Assembly: GCF_011516735.1 (NCBI RefSeq)
Contig: NZ_WOSX01000008.1
Location: forward strand, 1-64,000
Direction: 5' to 3'
DNA from: Acetobacter fallax
GTDB taxonomy: Bacteria; Pseudomonadota; Alphaproteobacteria; Acetobacterales; Acetobacteraceae
DNA: 64,000 nt
Shown piece by piece: positions 28,642-35,864 of the stretch (positions are counted from its first letter, which is position 1; each line of letters starts with the position of its first letter). The notes beneath the pieces are model-generated. The model worked only from the letters and a program-made list of their open reading frames with translations, was not told where the DNA came from and did not search any database. The translations under genes were made by a program, and so were the position numbers.

Positions 28642-29364
28642 TCAGCGCACCATCATCGCCTGTAATCCGGCCAGATCCAGATGCACATGTCGCAGGTCGA
28701 TCCGTGTCATCAGTCGCTGTTCCTCCAGCGCGCCAATCGTCCGGCTGACCGTCTCCACCGTCGTGCTGAGATAATCCGCAATATCGGTCCGGTCCATAAT
28801 CAGCGACAGCACACCGGTCTTCGGATCATAGCAATCCGGTTGCCGGGCACATTCAACAAGAAATCCGGCCAGCCGTTTCGTCACGCGCTGATGCGTTACC
28901 AGAAGAAGATGGCGCTGCGACATGCGAAGATCCGCAATCGCCTCAACAAGGAAATCCCCCTGTAACTGAGGCTCCTTCAGAAACAGACTTTTCAGAGCCG
29001 GCCGGGAAAACTCCACAAGATCGCAGTCCGTCAGCGCATCCGCCGAATTCAGGTAAACCCCATGATCGGCCAGGCCGAACAGATCCCCGCTCCAGGAAAA
29101 CGCCACGATCTGGTTTCTCCCGTCCTCAAGCTGATGCGCCACCCGCATGGCGCCGGACCGGATGAGATAAACAGAGGCCGCAGCATCACCCTGCCGGAAC
29201 ACGGACGTTTTTGCCTTTACGCTCACCGGAGCCGCAATCGCCGCAAGCGCAGCGTCCGTTTCCGGTGACAGTATAAGATCGCCGGCGCTGTCCACCGTGC
29301 CGTCGGGCCACTCACCCGCGGCATGAAAGCGCAACGACAAAGGTGCTCCGGCCGCAGCCGTCAT
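28642..29364 (-). CDS. Crp/Fnr-family transcription regulator
   Basis: This 240-residue protein has an N-terminal cyclic-nucleotide-binding-like beta-roll (SVFRQGDAAASVYLIRSGAM) and a C-terminal winged helix. The recognition helix TVETVSRTIGALEEQ carries the E-x-x-SR pattern of FNR/FixK proteins, which recognise TTGAT-N4-ATCAA. The N-terminal cysteine cluster of FNR is absent, so direct oxygen sensing by an Fe-S cluster is unlikely; FixK-like regulation is more plausible. The ATG at 29364 has GAGGAT upstream. It converges on the CoA-transferase gene with a 43-bp gap; control of that operon is not shown. Confidence 0.88.
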   Translation of the reverse strand: MTAAAGAPLSLRFHAAGEWPDGTVDSAGDLILSPETDAALAAIAAPVSVKAKTSVFRQGDAAASVYLIRSGAMRVAHQLEDGRNQIVAFSWSGDLFGLADHGVYLNSADALTDCDLVEFSRPALKSLFLKEPQLQGDFLVEAIADLRMSQRHLLLVTHQRVTKRLAGFLVECARQPDCYDPKTGVLSLIMDRTDIADYLSTTVETVSRTIGALEEQRLMTRIDLRHVHLDLAGLQAMMVR

Positions 29365-29478
29365 GACACTATCCTCACTGAGTGGCGCCCTGCTCCGGTA
29401 ACGACGCCATCGCACCGCGTCAATGGCCGCGGCTCCGGTTCGTCATGAGCAAACGCCCCGCCAGAGGCCGGTCAGTGG

Positions 29479-30822
29479 CTATTGTGTCAGATGCGCGGTT
29501 GCCAGCGTGCGCTGAAACAGAGTCTGCAATGCCGTCGAAACATCGTCATTTGTCGTGACTTCGTAAAACAGCCCGGGCGATGCACAGGACTGAAGGTTTT
29601 CCTCCAGAGTGTCCGTCGGCGACAGGAAAGACATGACATGGGACACTGACCAGGCATTGGTTTGCAGATCATCCACAAGATACTGCGTATAAAGTACCGC
29701 AATACGAATATTCCGGTTCTGTTTCAGGTCCTCGCAAAGCGCCACAGGAATGGCACCAAGGGCGCGACCGCCGGAAACGTTCTCGTCACGCATCCCATCC
29801 GTCAGCAGAAAAAGCACCACCTGTGGCGTATCGCCGGAATTATTGGTGCCTGTCCCTGACATAGCGGGAAGACTGTCGCTTTCTCCCGCAAATGCCGCCG
29901 TGAAATTCGTATCCATATCGGAATTGCTGACGCCGCAGACACGGGCATTATTGCTGCAGACAGCGAGAAGCTCAATCTGCTGAGCCGCCTGCGTCAGCGT
30001 ATCAGTATCTCCTGTCACAGCCGAGACCGGGCTATAGGAATAGTCGAATGTTGAAATCGCCATCCGATAGGTTGCCGCATTCTTGCCGCCGCTTGCACTG
30101 ACGGTCTGGATCAGATCAGTAATGGCTGAGCGAATGACATCAATCCTCAGTGAGATCCCCTGATTGATCGCAATCTGATAGTTGTCGAGATATTTGCCAC
30201 TGGCGGAGTCCAGAGGTGTGCCACCCGGATTCGTCGCGGACGTCGTCGTCTGATGGCAGGCAAAAGCACAACCGTTACCGGAACTCTGGCTTTTCGTGGC
30301 GGCCAGCATAGCATCCATGCCGGTCGATGTGGCGGGAAACGCCATCGAAGGCGACGTATCGACCAGAAGGTAGAAATCGATATTTGCCGGCGTCGAGCCG
30401 GTTGCCTCGCTCATGCCAGTCAGTGACAGGGAGGGCATCCCGAGAAACCCGCCCATCAGCAGCGGAAACGCAGCGCTGTACCGAAGCGTCGCCACCCGCT
30501 TCACCGTGGTCGTCGAACTGTCCGTGGAGGAGACCGAAACGTCAACGGATGTGATCGTGACCCCCGGCAAGGTGGCCGCGGCCGACCTGAACAGTGTCTC
30601 CGCGTCGCTCCCGGCCTGAGCCGCCGGCTCCGATATCTTGCCGGTGCTGACGACCGCAAGCGTGGCCGCATCCGCCATTGCGTTCAACCTGCTGCGGCTC
30701 TCAATACAAAGCCCGTAATTCACGGCAGCCGCCACCCCGATCAGCGCCGGCACAGCCCAGAGTGCGGTCAGAAATGCAACGCCTCCGCGCCGGTCCCGCC
30801 AGAAGGGCAGGGGACGCATCAT
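29479..30822 (-). CDS. TadG-like pilus-assembly protein with VWA domain
   Basis: This 447-residue protein has an N-terminal Tad segment: DRRGGVAFLTALWAVPALIG is followed by AAVNYGLCIESRSRLNAMAD, one membrane helix with the TadE/TadG motif. From about residue 150 a von Willebrand A domain begins, with the metal-ion motif DTSPSMA (DxSxS). An insert includes GNGCAFACHQTTTS with two cysteines. Such proteins are minor pseudopilins or anchors of the Tad/Flp system. No other tad or flp gene is nearby, so it stands alone. It probably is exported across the inner membrane. Its function here is unclear. Confidence 0.82.
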   Translation of the reverse strand: MMRPLPFWRDRRGGVAFLTALWAVPALIGVAAAVNYGLCIESRSRLNAMADAATLAVVSTGKISEPAAQAGSDAETLFRSAAATLPGVTITSVDVSVSSTDSSTTTVKRVATLRYSAAFPLLMGGFLGMPSLSLTGMSEATGSTPANIDFYLLVDTSPSMAFPATSTGMDAMLAATKSQSSGNGCAFACHQTTTSATNPGGTPLDSASGKYLDNYQIAINQGISLRIDVIRSAITDLIQTVSASGGKNAATYRMAISTFDYSYSPVSAVTGDTDTLTQAAQQIELLAVCSNNARVCGVSNSDMDTNFTAAFAGESDSLPAMSGTGTNNSGDTPQVVLFLLTDGMRDENVSGGRALGAIPVALCEDLKQNRNIRIAVLYTQYLVDDLQTNAWSVSHVMSFLSPTDTLEENLQSCASPGLFYEVTTNDDVSTALQTLFQRTLATAHLTQ

Positions 30823-31106
30823 ACCGATCGAAACGGAATCATAAACGATCAGTCTCCCGGCTCAGATAAAACAGAGTGCGACAACGTAAACCACGACACA
30901 GAACCAGGAGGCGGATCATGGTCATGAAAAACAACAGAACAAAGCCGCCGCATCAGACGAATGTCATGTGATCGGTAAGCCCGGTCGCTTTTCCGGCATC
31001 AGCGTTAACAACGGCCTAACCATGCCGCTGCCCTGGCTCTGACACCGAAATATTCCTCTCTCATCACCCTCTGGCATTTTCCCCCGCAGACCGGCATAAA
31101 CCGCTC

Positions 31107-32435
31107 ATGAAACTACGCTTCGCGCCCAGCCCCACCGGAATGCTTCACGTCGGCAATGCCCGTCAGGCGATCGCCAACGCCCTGTTCGCCCGCCAGAACA
31201 AGGCGGCGTTTCAGCTCCGTATCGACGACACCGATACCGGACGCTCAAAAGAGATTTACGCCGACGCGATCCGCACCGACCTCGAATGGCTCGGCATCCA
31301 CTGGGACGAAACCTTCCGCCAGACCGAACGGCTGGAGCGCTACGCGCTCGCCATTCAGGCCCTGAAACGTACGGGCCGCCTCTATCCCTGCTTCGAGTCC
31401 GAGATCGAACTCGCCCAGAAGCGCGAACTGCGGATCAAACAGCGCAAGCCACCGCTCTATGATCGCGCCATGCTCAAAATGACCCCCGAGCAGCGCGCCC
31501 AGGCCGAAGCCAACGGCAAAGTGCCGTACTGGCGCTTTCGTCTGTCCGACGGCAGCAAAAACTGGATCGATGCCGTCATGGGCCAGTGCTCCGTAAAACT
31601 GACCGCCATCTCCGATCCCGTCCTGGTCCGCGCGGACGGCACCGTGCTCTACACGCTTGCCTCCGTTGTCGATGACATGGAAACCGGTGTCACCAACATC
31701 ATTCGCGGCGAAGACCACATCACCAATACAGGCGTACAGCTCGACATCGCCGAAGCCCTCGGTGCAATCCCGAACCGCTTCAGATTCGCGCATCTGCCCC
31801 TTCTCCTCGACGAAGGTGGCGGCAAACTCTCCAAGCGCTTCGACGCCCTCTCGCTCAAGACCCTCCGTCTCGATGGCATCGAATCAAAAGCCCTCGTTTC
31901 CTATCTCGCCCGCCTCGGCAGCTCCGACGACCCGGAGCCGCTCGATTTCGACACACTCGCACAGAGCTATGATCTGTCGCATATCTCGAAATCCTCAGCG
32001 CGCTTCGACATGCGTCAGCTTCTCGCTCTGAACCGCCGCGTCCTCGCAACCACCCCGTTCAGCGACGTTCAGGGTCGCCTCCCCCCCGGCACAACCGAAG
32101 CCTTCTGGCTTGCTATCCGGGGCAATATCGAACTGTTCTCAGAAGCCGGTCACTGGTGGACCGTCACTCATGACCACATCGTCCCGCCCGTGCAGGATGA
32201 CGAAGCGGAGTTCCTCGTCACAGCCGCCGGACTCCTGCCGCCGGCTCCCTGGTCCGAGGCAACCTGGAAAGACTGGACCACCGCTCTGAAAGCCGCCACA
32301 GGCCGAAGCGGAAAAGCCCTCTTCCATCCGCTCCGCCTCGCCCTGACCGGAGAAGAGCAGGGGCCGGAACTCCGTGATCTCCTCCCCATGATCGGCCCCG
32401 ACCGAACACGCGCAAGGCTTCTTGCCGGCCACTGA
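31107..32435 (+). CDS. gltX: Glutamyl-tRNA synthetase
   Basis: This class I synthetase has 442 residues. The HIGH motif is HVGN (14-17), preceded by RFAPSPTG. KMSKS is KLSKR (240-244). IIRGEDHITNTGVQLDIAEAL is in the catalytic domain. Many alphaproteobacteria have two GltX proteins, one of which charges tRNA-Gln with glutamate for the amidotransferase route. This shorter form fits the GltX2-like branch, but the discrimination cannot be made by eye. The tail after residue 330 is the all-helical anticodon domain. The ATG at 31107 starts directly at the conserved N-terminus. A 284-bp gap upstream, to the divergent TadG-like gene, shows no other feature. Confidence 0.93.
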   Translation: MKLRFAPSPTGMLHVGNARQAIANALFARQNKAAFQLRIDDTDTGRSKEIYADAIRTDLEWLGIHWDETFRQTERLERYALAIQALKRTGRLYPCFESEIELAQKRELRIKQRKPPLYDRAMLKMTPEQRAQAEANGKVPYWRFRLSDGSKNWIDAVMGQCSVKLTAISDPVLVRADGTVLYTLASVVDDMETGVTNIIRGEDHITNTGVQLDIAEALGAIPNRFRFAHLPLLLDEGGGKLSKRFDALSLKTLRLDGIESKALVSYLARLGSSDDPEPLDFDTLAQSYDLSHISKSSARFDMRQLLALNRRVLATTPFSDVQGRLPPGTTEAFWLAIRGNIELFSEAGHWWTVTHDHIVPPVQDDEAEFLVTAAGLLPPAPWSEATWKDWTTALKAATGRSGKALFHPLRLALTGEEQGPELRDLLPMIGPDRTRARLLAGH

Positions 32436-32544
32436 AACTGACCGTCCACCCCGTTCCTTTGAGTGCAGCGCTGAGAGCTGTTTCTGACGGCTTCAGCCAG
32501 ACCGGAATGTTCGCACACGACACGGGAGCAGGAGGATTCGACAG

Positions 32545-32781
32545 GCGGGCGTCGTTAACGGGCTAAACCACATTACACTGGCCGTTTCCGACCCTGACCG
32601 GGCGCTGAAGTTTTGTCGTGATGCGCGCCGTCAGGGCGGTACGGGCAGAGGGCGCCTGCCTGGAAGCCGGGTCGCTCCGGCTCTGTCCGGGTTTTATGAT
32701 CCGGCTACACACTCCTCGCTGCGATCTGATGCTCCGCACATAGCCTTCATCGTCTCTGGTATAAAACGCCCGGACGATTGA
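32545..32781 (+). pseudogene. Decayed VOC-superfamily gene (FosA/glyoxalase-like)
   Basis: An AGGAGG at 32530-32535 survives, but no start codon follows at the right distance. The translation then reads GLNHITLAVSDPDRALKFC, the N-terminus of FosA-type or glyoxalase proteins, including the first metal-ligand histidine. A second segment, RAEGACLEAGSLRLCPG, is in the +1 frame (from 32642). YDPATHSSLRSDAPHIAFIVSG returns to the first frame, with the second histidine. The C-terminal metal-ligand glutamate region is absent, and the frame stops at 32779-32781. So at least two compensating frameshifts and a C-terminal loss have occurred. FosA proteins inactivate fosfomycin; the ancestor's substrate is unproven. 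Confidence 0.7.
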
Positions 32782-32894
32782 GATCAGTAAGGGCGAACAG
32801 TTCTGTCAGCACAGGCATACTGCGGATACGCCTGTTCTCTGCGTAACACGAAGCAGACCCGGCGCGCCCCGCCATGAGACAGGAAAGCTATATT

Positions 32895-33104
32895 ATGGAA
32901 AGGATGACGGACCGGACGAACGCCGAGGCTCTTTCCGCAGCACAGTCACCGGATGAAATCCCCGATGTCATAACGCCAGGCAGGAAAATAACCCTGTCTC
33001 TGACATGTCAGTCGGGTCAAGCGACCGATGATCCTTTTGCCGGAGAAGATGACGAATGGTTCGACGACGATGACTTCGGGTGCCGTTGCTGCCAGGTCAG
33101 GTAG
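32895..33104 (+). CDS. Small acidic hypothetical protein ending in a Cys-rich tail
   Basis: This 69-residue frame has an ATG at 32895, and AGGAA lies about 12 bases upstream. It begins MERMTDRTNAEALSAAQSPD and ends DDDDFGCRCCQVR, with three cysteines in four residues after an Asp-rich run. No family is recognised. The composition (acidic leader, Cys-rich end) is unusual. Possible roles such as metal binding or a modified peptide are speculation; no maturation enzyme is adjacent. It may also be a chance ORF. Confidence 0.35.
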   Translation: MERMTDRTNAEALSAAQSPDEIPDVITPGRKITLSLTCQSGQATDDPFAGEDDEWFDDDDFGCRCCQVR

Positions 33105-33777
33105 GTAAAGACGCTCCCTCATTCGTTGTGGCATCTGGGTTGTTCTTATTTCGTAACGTCGATCCGGTAATAGCGACATTCTCTGTCGCAGCGCTCTGAA
33201 AATCTGTGTCCGACGTGCTGCGCAAAACGGAGGAGGCGTCCTTCAGCCGCTTCAGTGCAGCCCTGCATGACAGGAATCAACACAGAAAGAAGCAGAAAAT
33301 ATCCGCGTATAACCATGCAAAACAGCTGAATATTCTGTGTATTTATTGTTTTTCGTAAAGAATAATCGCAAATGTAATACTGTTACGGATTTTTTCTTCG
33401 TCTCGTACGGGCATCAATCCGGTCACCACACCGCCAGCTTTAACAGGCATCATGCACCGCCCCTGACACGCGCCGGATCAGCAGAGCGCCGCAAACGGGC
33501 CGTATACGCTCCGATGAAACACACGGCGTATCTATTGGAAAACCGGATAACACCCACGGTATAATACCTTTATCCAGCACAAAAGAACCAATGCCCGGCC
33601 AGTCGCCGCTTGCAGAGAACCGTAAAGATGACCTGTCAGACAGCCTGTTACACCTCCGGCAGAGTGCTGATCTGATTGCGGAAAACCCTGCCACATCAGA
33701 GCTGCACCCAGCTTCGCATCGCAGCCTCACGCAGACACAAATTGACACCCTGTCCGCTTTCACGGACTTTGATTGTC
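33105..33777. other. Intergenic stretch, AT-richer, no supported gene
   Basis: About 670 bp lower in GC than the surroundings, especially 33280-33400. Competing frames exist on both strands (33440-33763 minus, 33591-34070 plus). None has a ribosome-binding site or a recognisable domain, and the last overlaps the HTH gene in another frame. The composition and the adjacent pseudogene suggest a remnant of acquired DNA. TTGACA at 33742-33747 may be the -35 box of the next gene. Confidence 0.4.
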
Positions 33778-34227
33778 ATGGTCGGCCCATCCCCAACACC
33801 AGATACACAGGATACCGGGACGACAGTGTTCGCTTTCCCCGGAAAGCGTGTGCTGACCCGGAGCGAAGCGGCCGGCTATCTCGGCATCCGTCCCCTGCGC
33901 CTGCGTCTGCTCGAAATAGCCCGCTGCGGACCAATACCCTTTGCCCCCGGTCGTTACCGCACGACAGAACTGGACGTCTACCGCACCGAACTCTTCCTGC
34001 GGGCAGGCCTTCCCTCCACCGAGGCCGAACGGCGCAATCGTCGCGCAGAATCCCTGCCTCAGAACGATGAAACACCCCGGGACCCGTTCGTGGAAATGGC
34101 CACACTCCATGACCTCCGCCAGGTCGGCACCTTCATCATCGGTCGCGTCGCCATCGGCATCGGATTCATAATTATCGTTATGTCACACACGCCGTTGTGG
34201 CATTTTCTGCGACATTCCCTAAAATAG
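33778..34227 (+). CDS. HTH-like protein with a C-terminal membrane segment, unknown function
   Basis: This 149-residue protein has a region LTRSEAAGYLGIRPLRLRLL (about residues 26-46) that resembles the helix-turn-helix of MerR/excisionase-type domains. PGRYRTTELDVYRTEL follows as a possible wing. Near the C-terminus, VGTFIIGRVAIGIGFIIIVMSH is one transmembrane helix, so the HTH part would be cytoplasmic and tethered to the membrane. There is no clear ribosome-binding site before ATG 33778. A TTGACA lies only 30 bases upstream of it, so the message may have a very short leader. A longer frame from 33676 is possible. Its DNA-binding role is inferred. Confidence 0.55.
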   Translation: MVGPSPTPDTQDTGTTVFAFPGKRVLTRSEAAGYLGIRPLRLRLLEIARCGPIPFAPGRYRTTELDVYRTELFLRAGLPSTEAERRNRRAESLPQNDETPRDPFVEMATLHDLRQVGTFIIGRVAIGIGFIIIVMSHTPLWHFLRHSLK

Positions 34228-34267
34228 GGCTCAGTATCCACCCGTTCGTCATCGACAGGGCCTGACC

Positions 34268-34732
34268 ATGAACCGATCGTCCTCGTTTCTGCATACCCTG
34301 CGTTTCGGGCCAGTCCTCCTCGGATGCCTCGCCCTCGCGGCCTGCATGCCGCAACGATTCCAGGTTGTGGCAGCCAATCAGAGCGTCACCTCCACCGGAC
34401 AGTTCACCGATGTCTCATCCATCGGTGGTCGTCCCGTGCCGCTCCAGAGCATCGTCATCCTGGAGCCCGACTGCACCCCCGCCGGAACCGCCATTATCCA
34501 GGTGCAGACCCCGCCAGCACACGGTCAGATCACAACGGAGACGGGAAACTATTATCCGTCCTATCCTGCTTCAGACAGCCAGCGTTACGCCTGTAATCTG
34601 AAAAAACGAGCCGGCGTCGCCGCCATCTACACGCCGGAGCCCGGCTTCCATGGCGTCGTCTTCGCCACCCTCCAGGTCACCGGTCCGCTCGGCCGGAGCG
34701 GAACCCGCGTTTACCGTATCACCGTGCAATAA
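34268..34732 (+). CDS. Putative lipoprotein of unknown function
   Basis: This 154-residue protein has a signal peptide ending in the lipobox LAAC (Cys26). The mature part is rich in Thr, Gln and Pro. It contains IQVQTPPAHGQI and YTPEPGFHGVVFATLQV, which resemble a beta-sandwich of the Ig/cadherin-like type, but no family is certain. Two further cysteines (DCTP and YACN) may form a disulfide. The ATG at 34268 follows the HTH-membrane gene by 40 bp on the same strand, so the two may be co-transcribed. Location in the outer or inner membrane is not known. Confidence 0.72.
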   Translation: MNRSSSFLHTLRFGPVLLGCLALAACMPQRFQVVAANQSVTSTGQFTDVSSIGGRPVPLQSIVILEPDCTPAGTAIIQVQTPPAHGQITTETGNYYPSYPASDSQRYACNLKKRAGVAAIYTPEPGFHGVVFATLQVTGPLGRSGTRVYRITVQ

Positions 34733-34771
34733 AAACGGCGCCAGCTTCGCCACAGAACGGGACCTGCCAGC

Positions 34772-35626
34772 CTATCCCGGCAGGTTCGTCGGCCCGGGAT
34801 GCTCCAGAATTTCCAGAATGGCCGCGCTCGTCTCCTCGATCGAACGTCGCGTCACATCCACCACCGGCCAGCCATGGCGCGCGCATAGCCGCCTGGCCCA
34901 GAGCAACTCCGCCCGAACCTCTTCCGGGTCGACATAACTCGTCTCATGCAGCGCCGGATTGCCGCCAGGCTTCGCTGCAATCATCGACGTCATCCGCGTC
35001 CGCCGGATCTCCACCAGCGAATCAGGATCAATCGTCAGCCCGATCACCGGCACCCGCGCCTCAAACAGTTCCGAAGGCAAAGGCGTGTCCGGCACCAGAG
35101 GCACATTCGCCGCCTTGATGCCCCTGTTGGCCAGATAGAAGCAGGTCGGTGTTTTCGAAGCCCGCGAGACCCCCACCAGAATCACGTCCGCATCCCGCAA
35201 CTCCCGGGTCTGCTGGCCATCATCATGCTCGATCACATAGTGCATGGCGTCGATGCGACGAAAGTAGTTCTCGTCCATCACATACTGCCCACCCGCATGA
35301 CCTGAAGCCTGCGTTCCCGTCACACGCTCCAGAAGCGCCAGCGTGCTGTTCATCACATCCAGAAGCTGCACACCCACGCGTCCGCACCCCTCCTCAAGAT
35401 CCATCTGAAGATCCTGATCCGTGAGAGACGAGAGAACCGGCCCGCGCTCCGCCGCAATCCCCGTCATCACACGACGCAGCTGCGACCGGGTCCGCACCAG
35501 ATTCCAGTGCCGGACCTCAAACTCATTCTCCGGAAAATGAGGCACAGACGCCCGGGCCAGCGCATCGAGCGTCTGCCCGATCCCGCCCGACACCAGATGA
35601 AGAATAATCCGCTGTTTCGTCGTCAT
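34772..35626 (-). CDS. Pyruvate, phosphate dikinase regulatory protein (DUF299 kinase/pyrophosphorylase)
   Basis: This 284-residue bifunctional protein switches PPDK off by ADP-dependent phosphorylation and on by Pi-dependent dephosphorylation of the threonine next to the catalytic histidine. The family P-loop-like motif is VILVGVSRASKTPTCFYLAN. N-terminal LHLVSGGIGQTLDALARA and C-terminal WPVVDVTRRSIEETSAAI complete the DUF299 profile. It lies 238 bp downstream of ppdK on the same strand, which points to regulation of that enzyme rather than PEP synthase. Length and start are normal. Confidence 0.95.
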   Translation of the reverse strand: MTTKQRIILHLVSGGIGQTLDALARASVPHFPENEFEVRHWNLVRTRSQLRRVMTGIAAERGPVLSSLTDQDLQMDLEEGCGRVGVQLLDVMNSTLALLERVTGTQASGHAGGQYVMDENYFRRIDAMHYVIEHDDGQQTRELRDADVILVGVSRASKTPTCFYLANRGIKAANVPLVPDTPLPSELFEARVPVIGLTIDPDSLVEIRRTRMTSMIAAKPGGNPALHETSYVDPEEVRAELLWARRLCARHGWPVVDVTRRSIEETSAAILEILEHPGPTNLPG

Positions 35627-35864
35627 TGTCCGGTTCCGGAAAGTGTTGCTGAAGAGTCTGAACGGTTAATTTTAAGCAGCTGACAAAGACAACTGACCGG
35701 TCAGAAATTTTCCGAGATTTGCACGCTTTCGAATGCGGTTACAGGGCGACGTGTCAATCGGGAAGTGCATTGCCGGCCCGGAGCCTCGCCACCTGCCCAT
35801 AAAAAAGGGCGGGAGGAAGCCGCCCGAAGCCAACCCCTCCCGCCCCGCAGTCGCATGAAGCCCG

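Noticed and set aside
33440..33763. 107-residue minus-strand frame, Cys- and Ser-rich
   Set aside because: No ribosome-binding site or family. It lies in an AT-rich remnant region and competes with a plus-strand frame.
33591..34070. 159-residue plus-strand frame overlapping the HTH gene
   Set aside because: Its second half is a shadow of the HTH-like gene, and the first half has no ribosome-binding site or recognisable motif.
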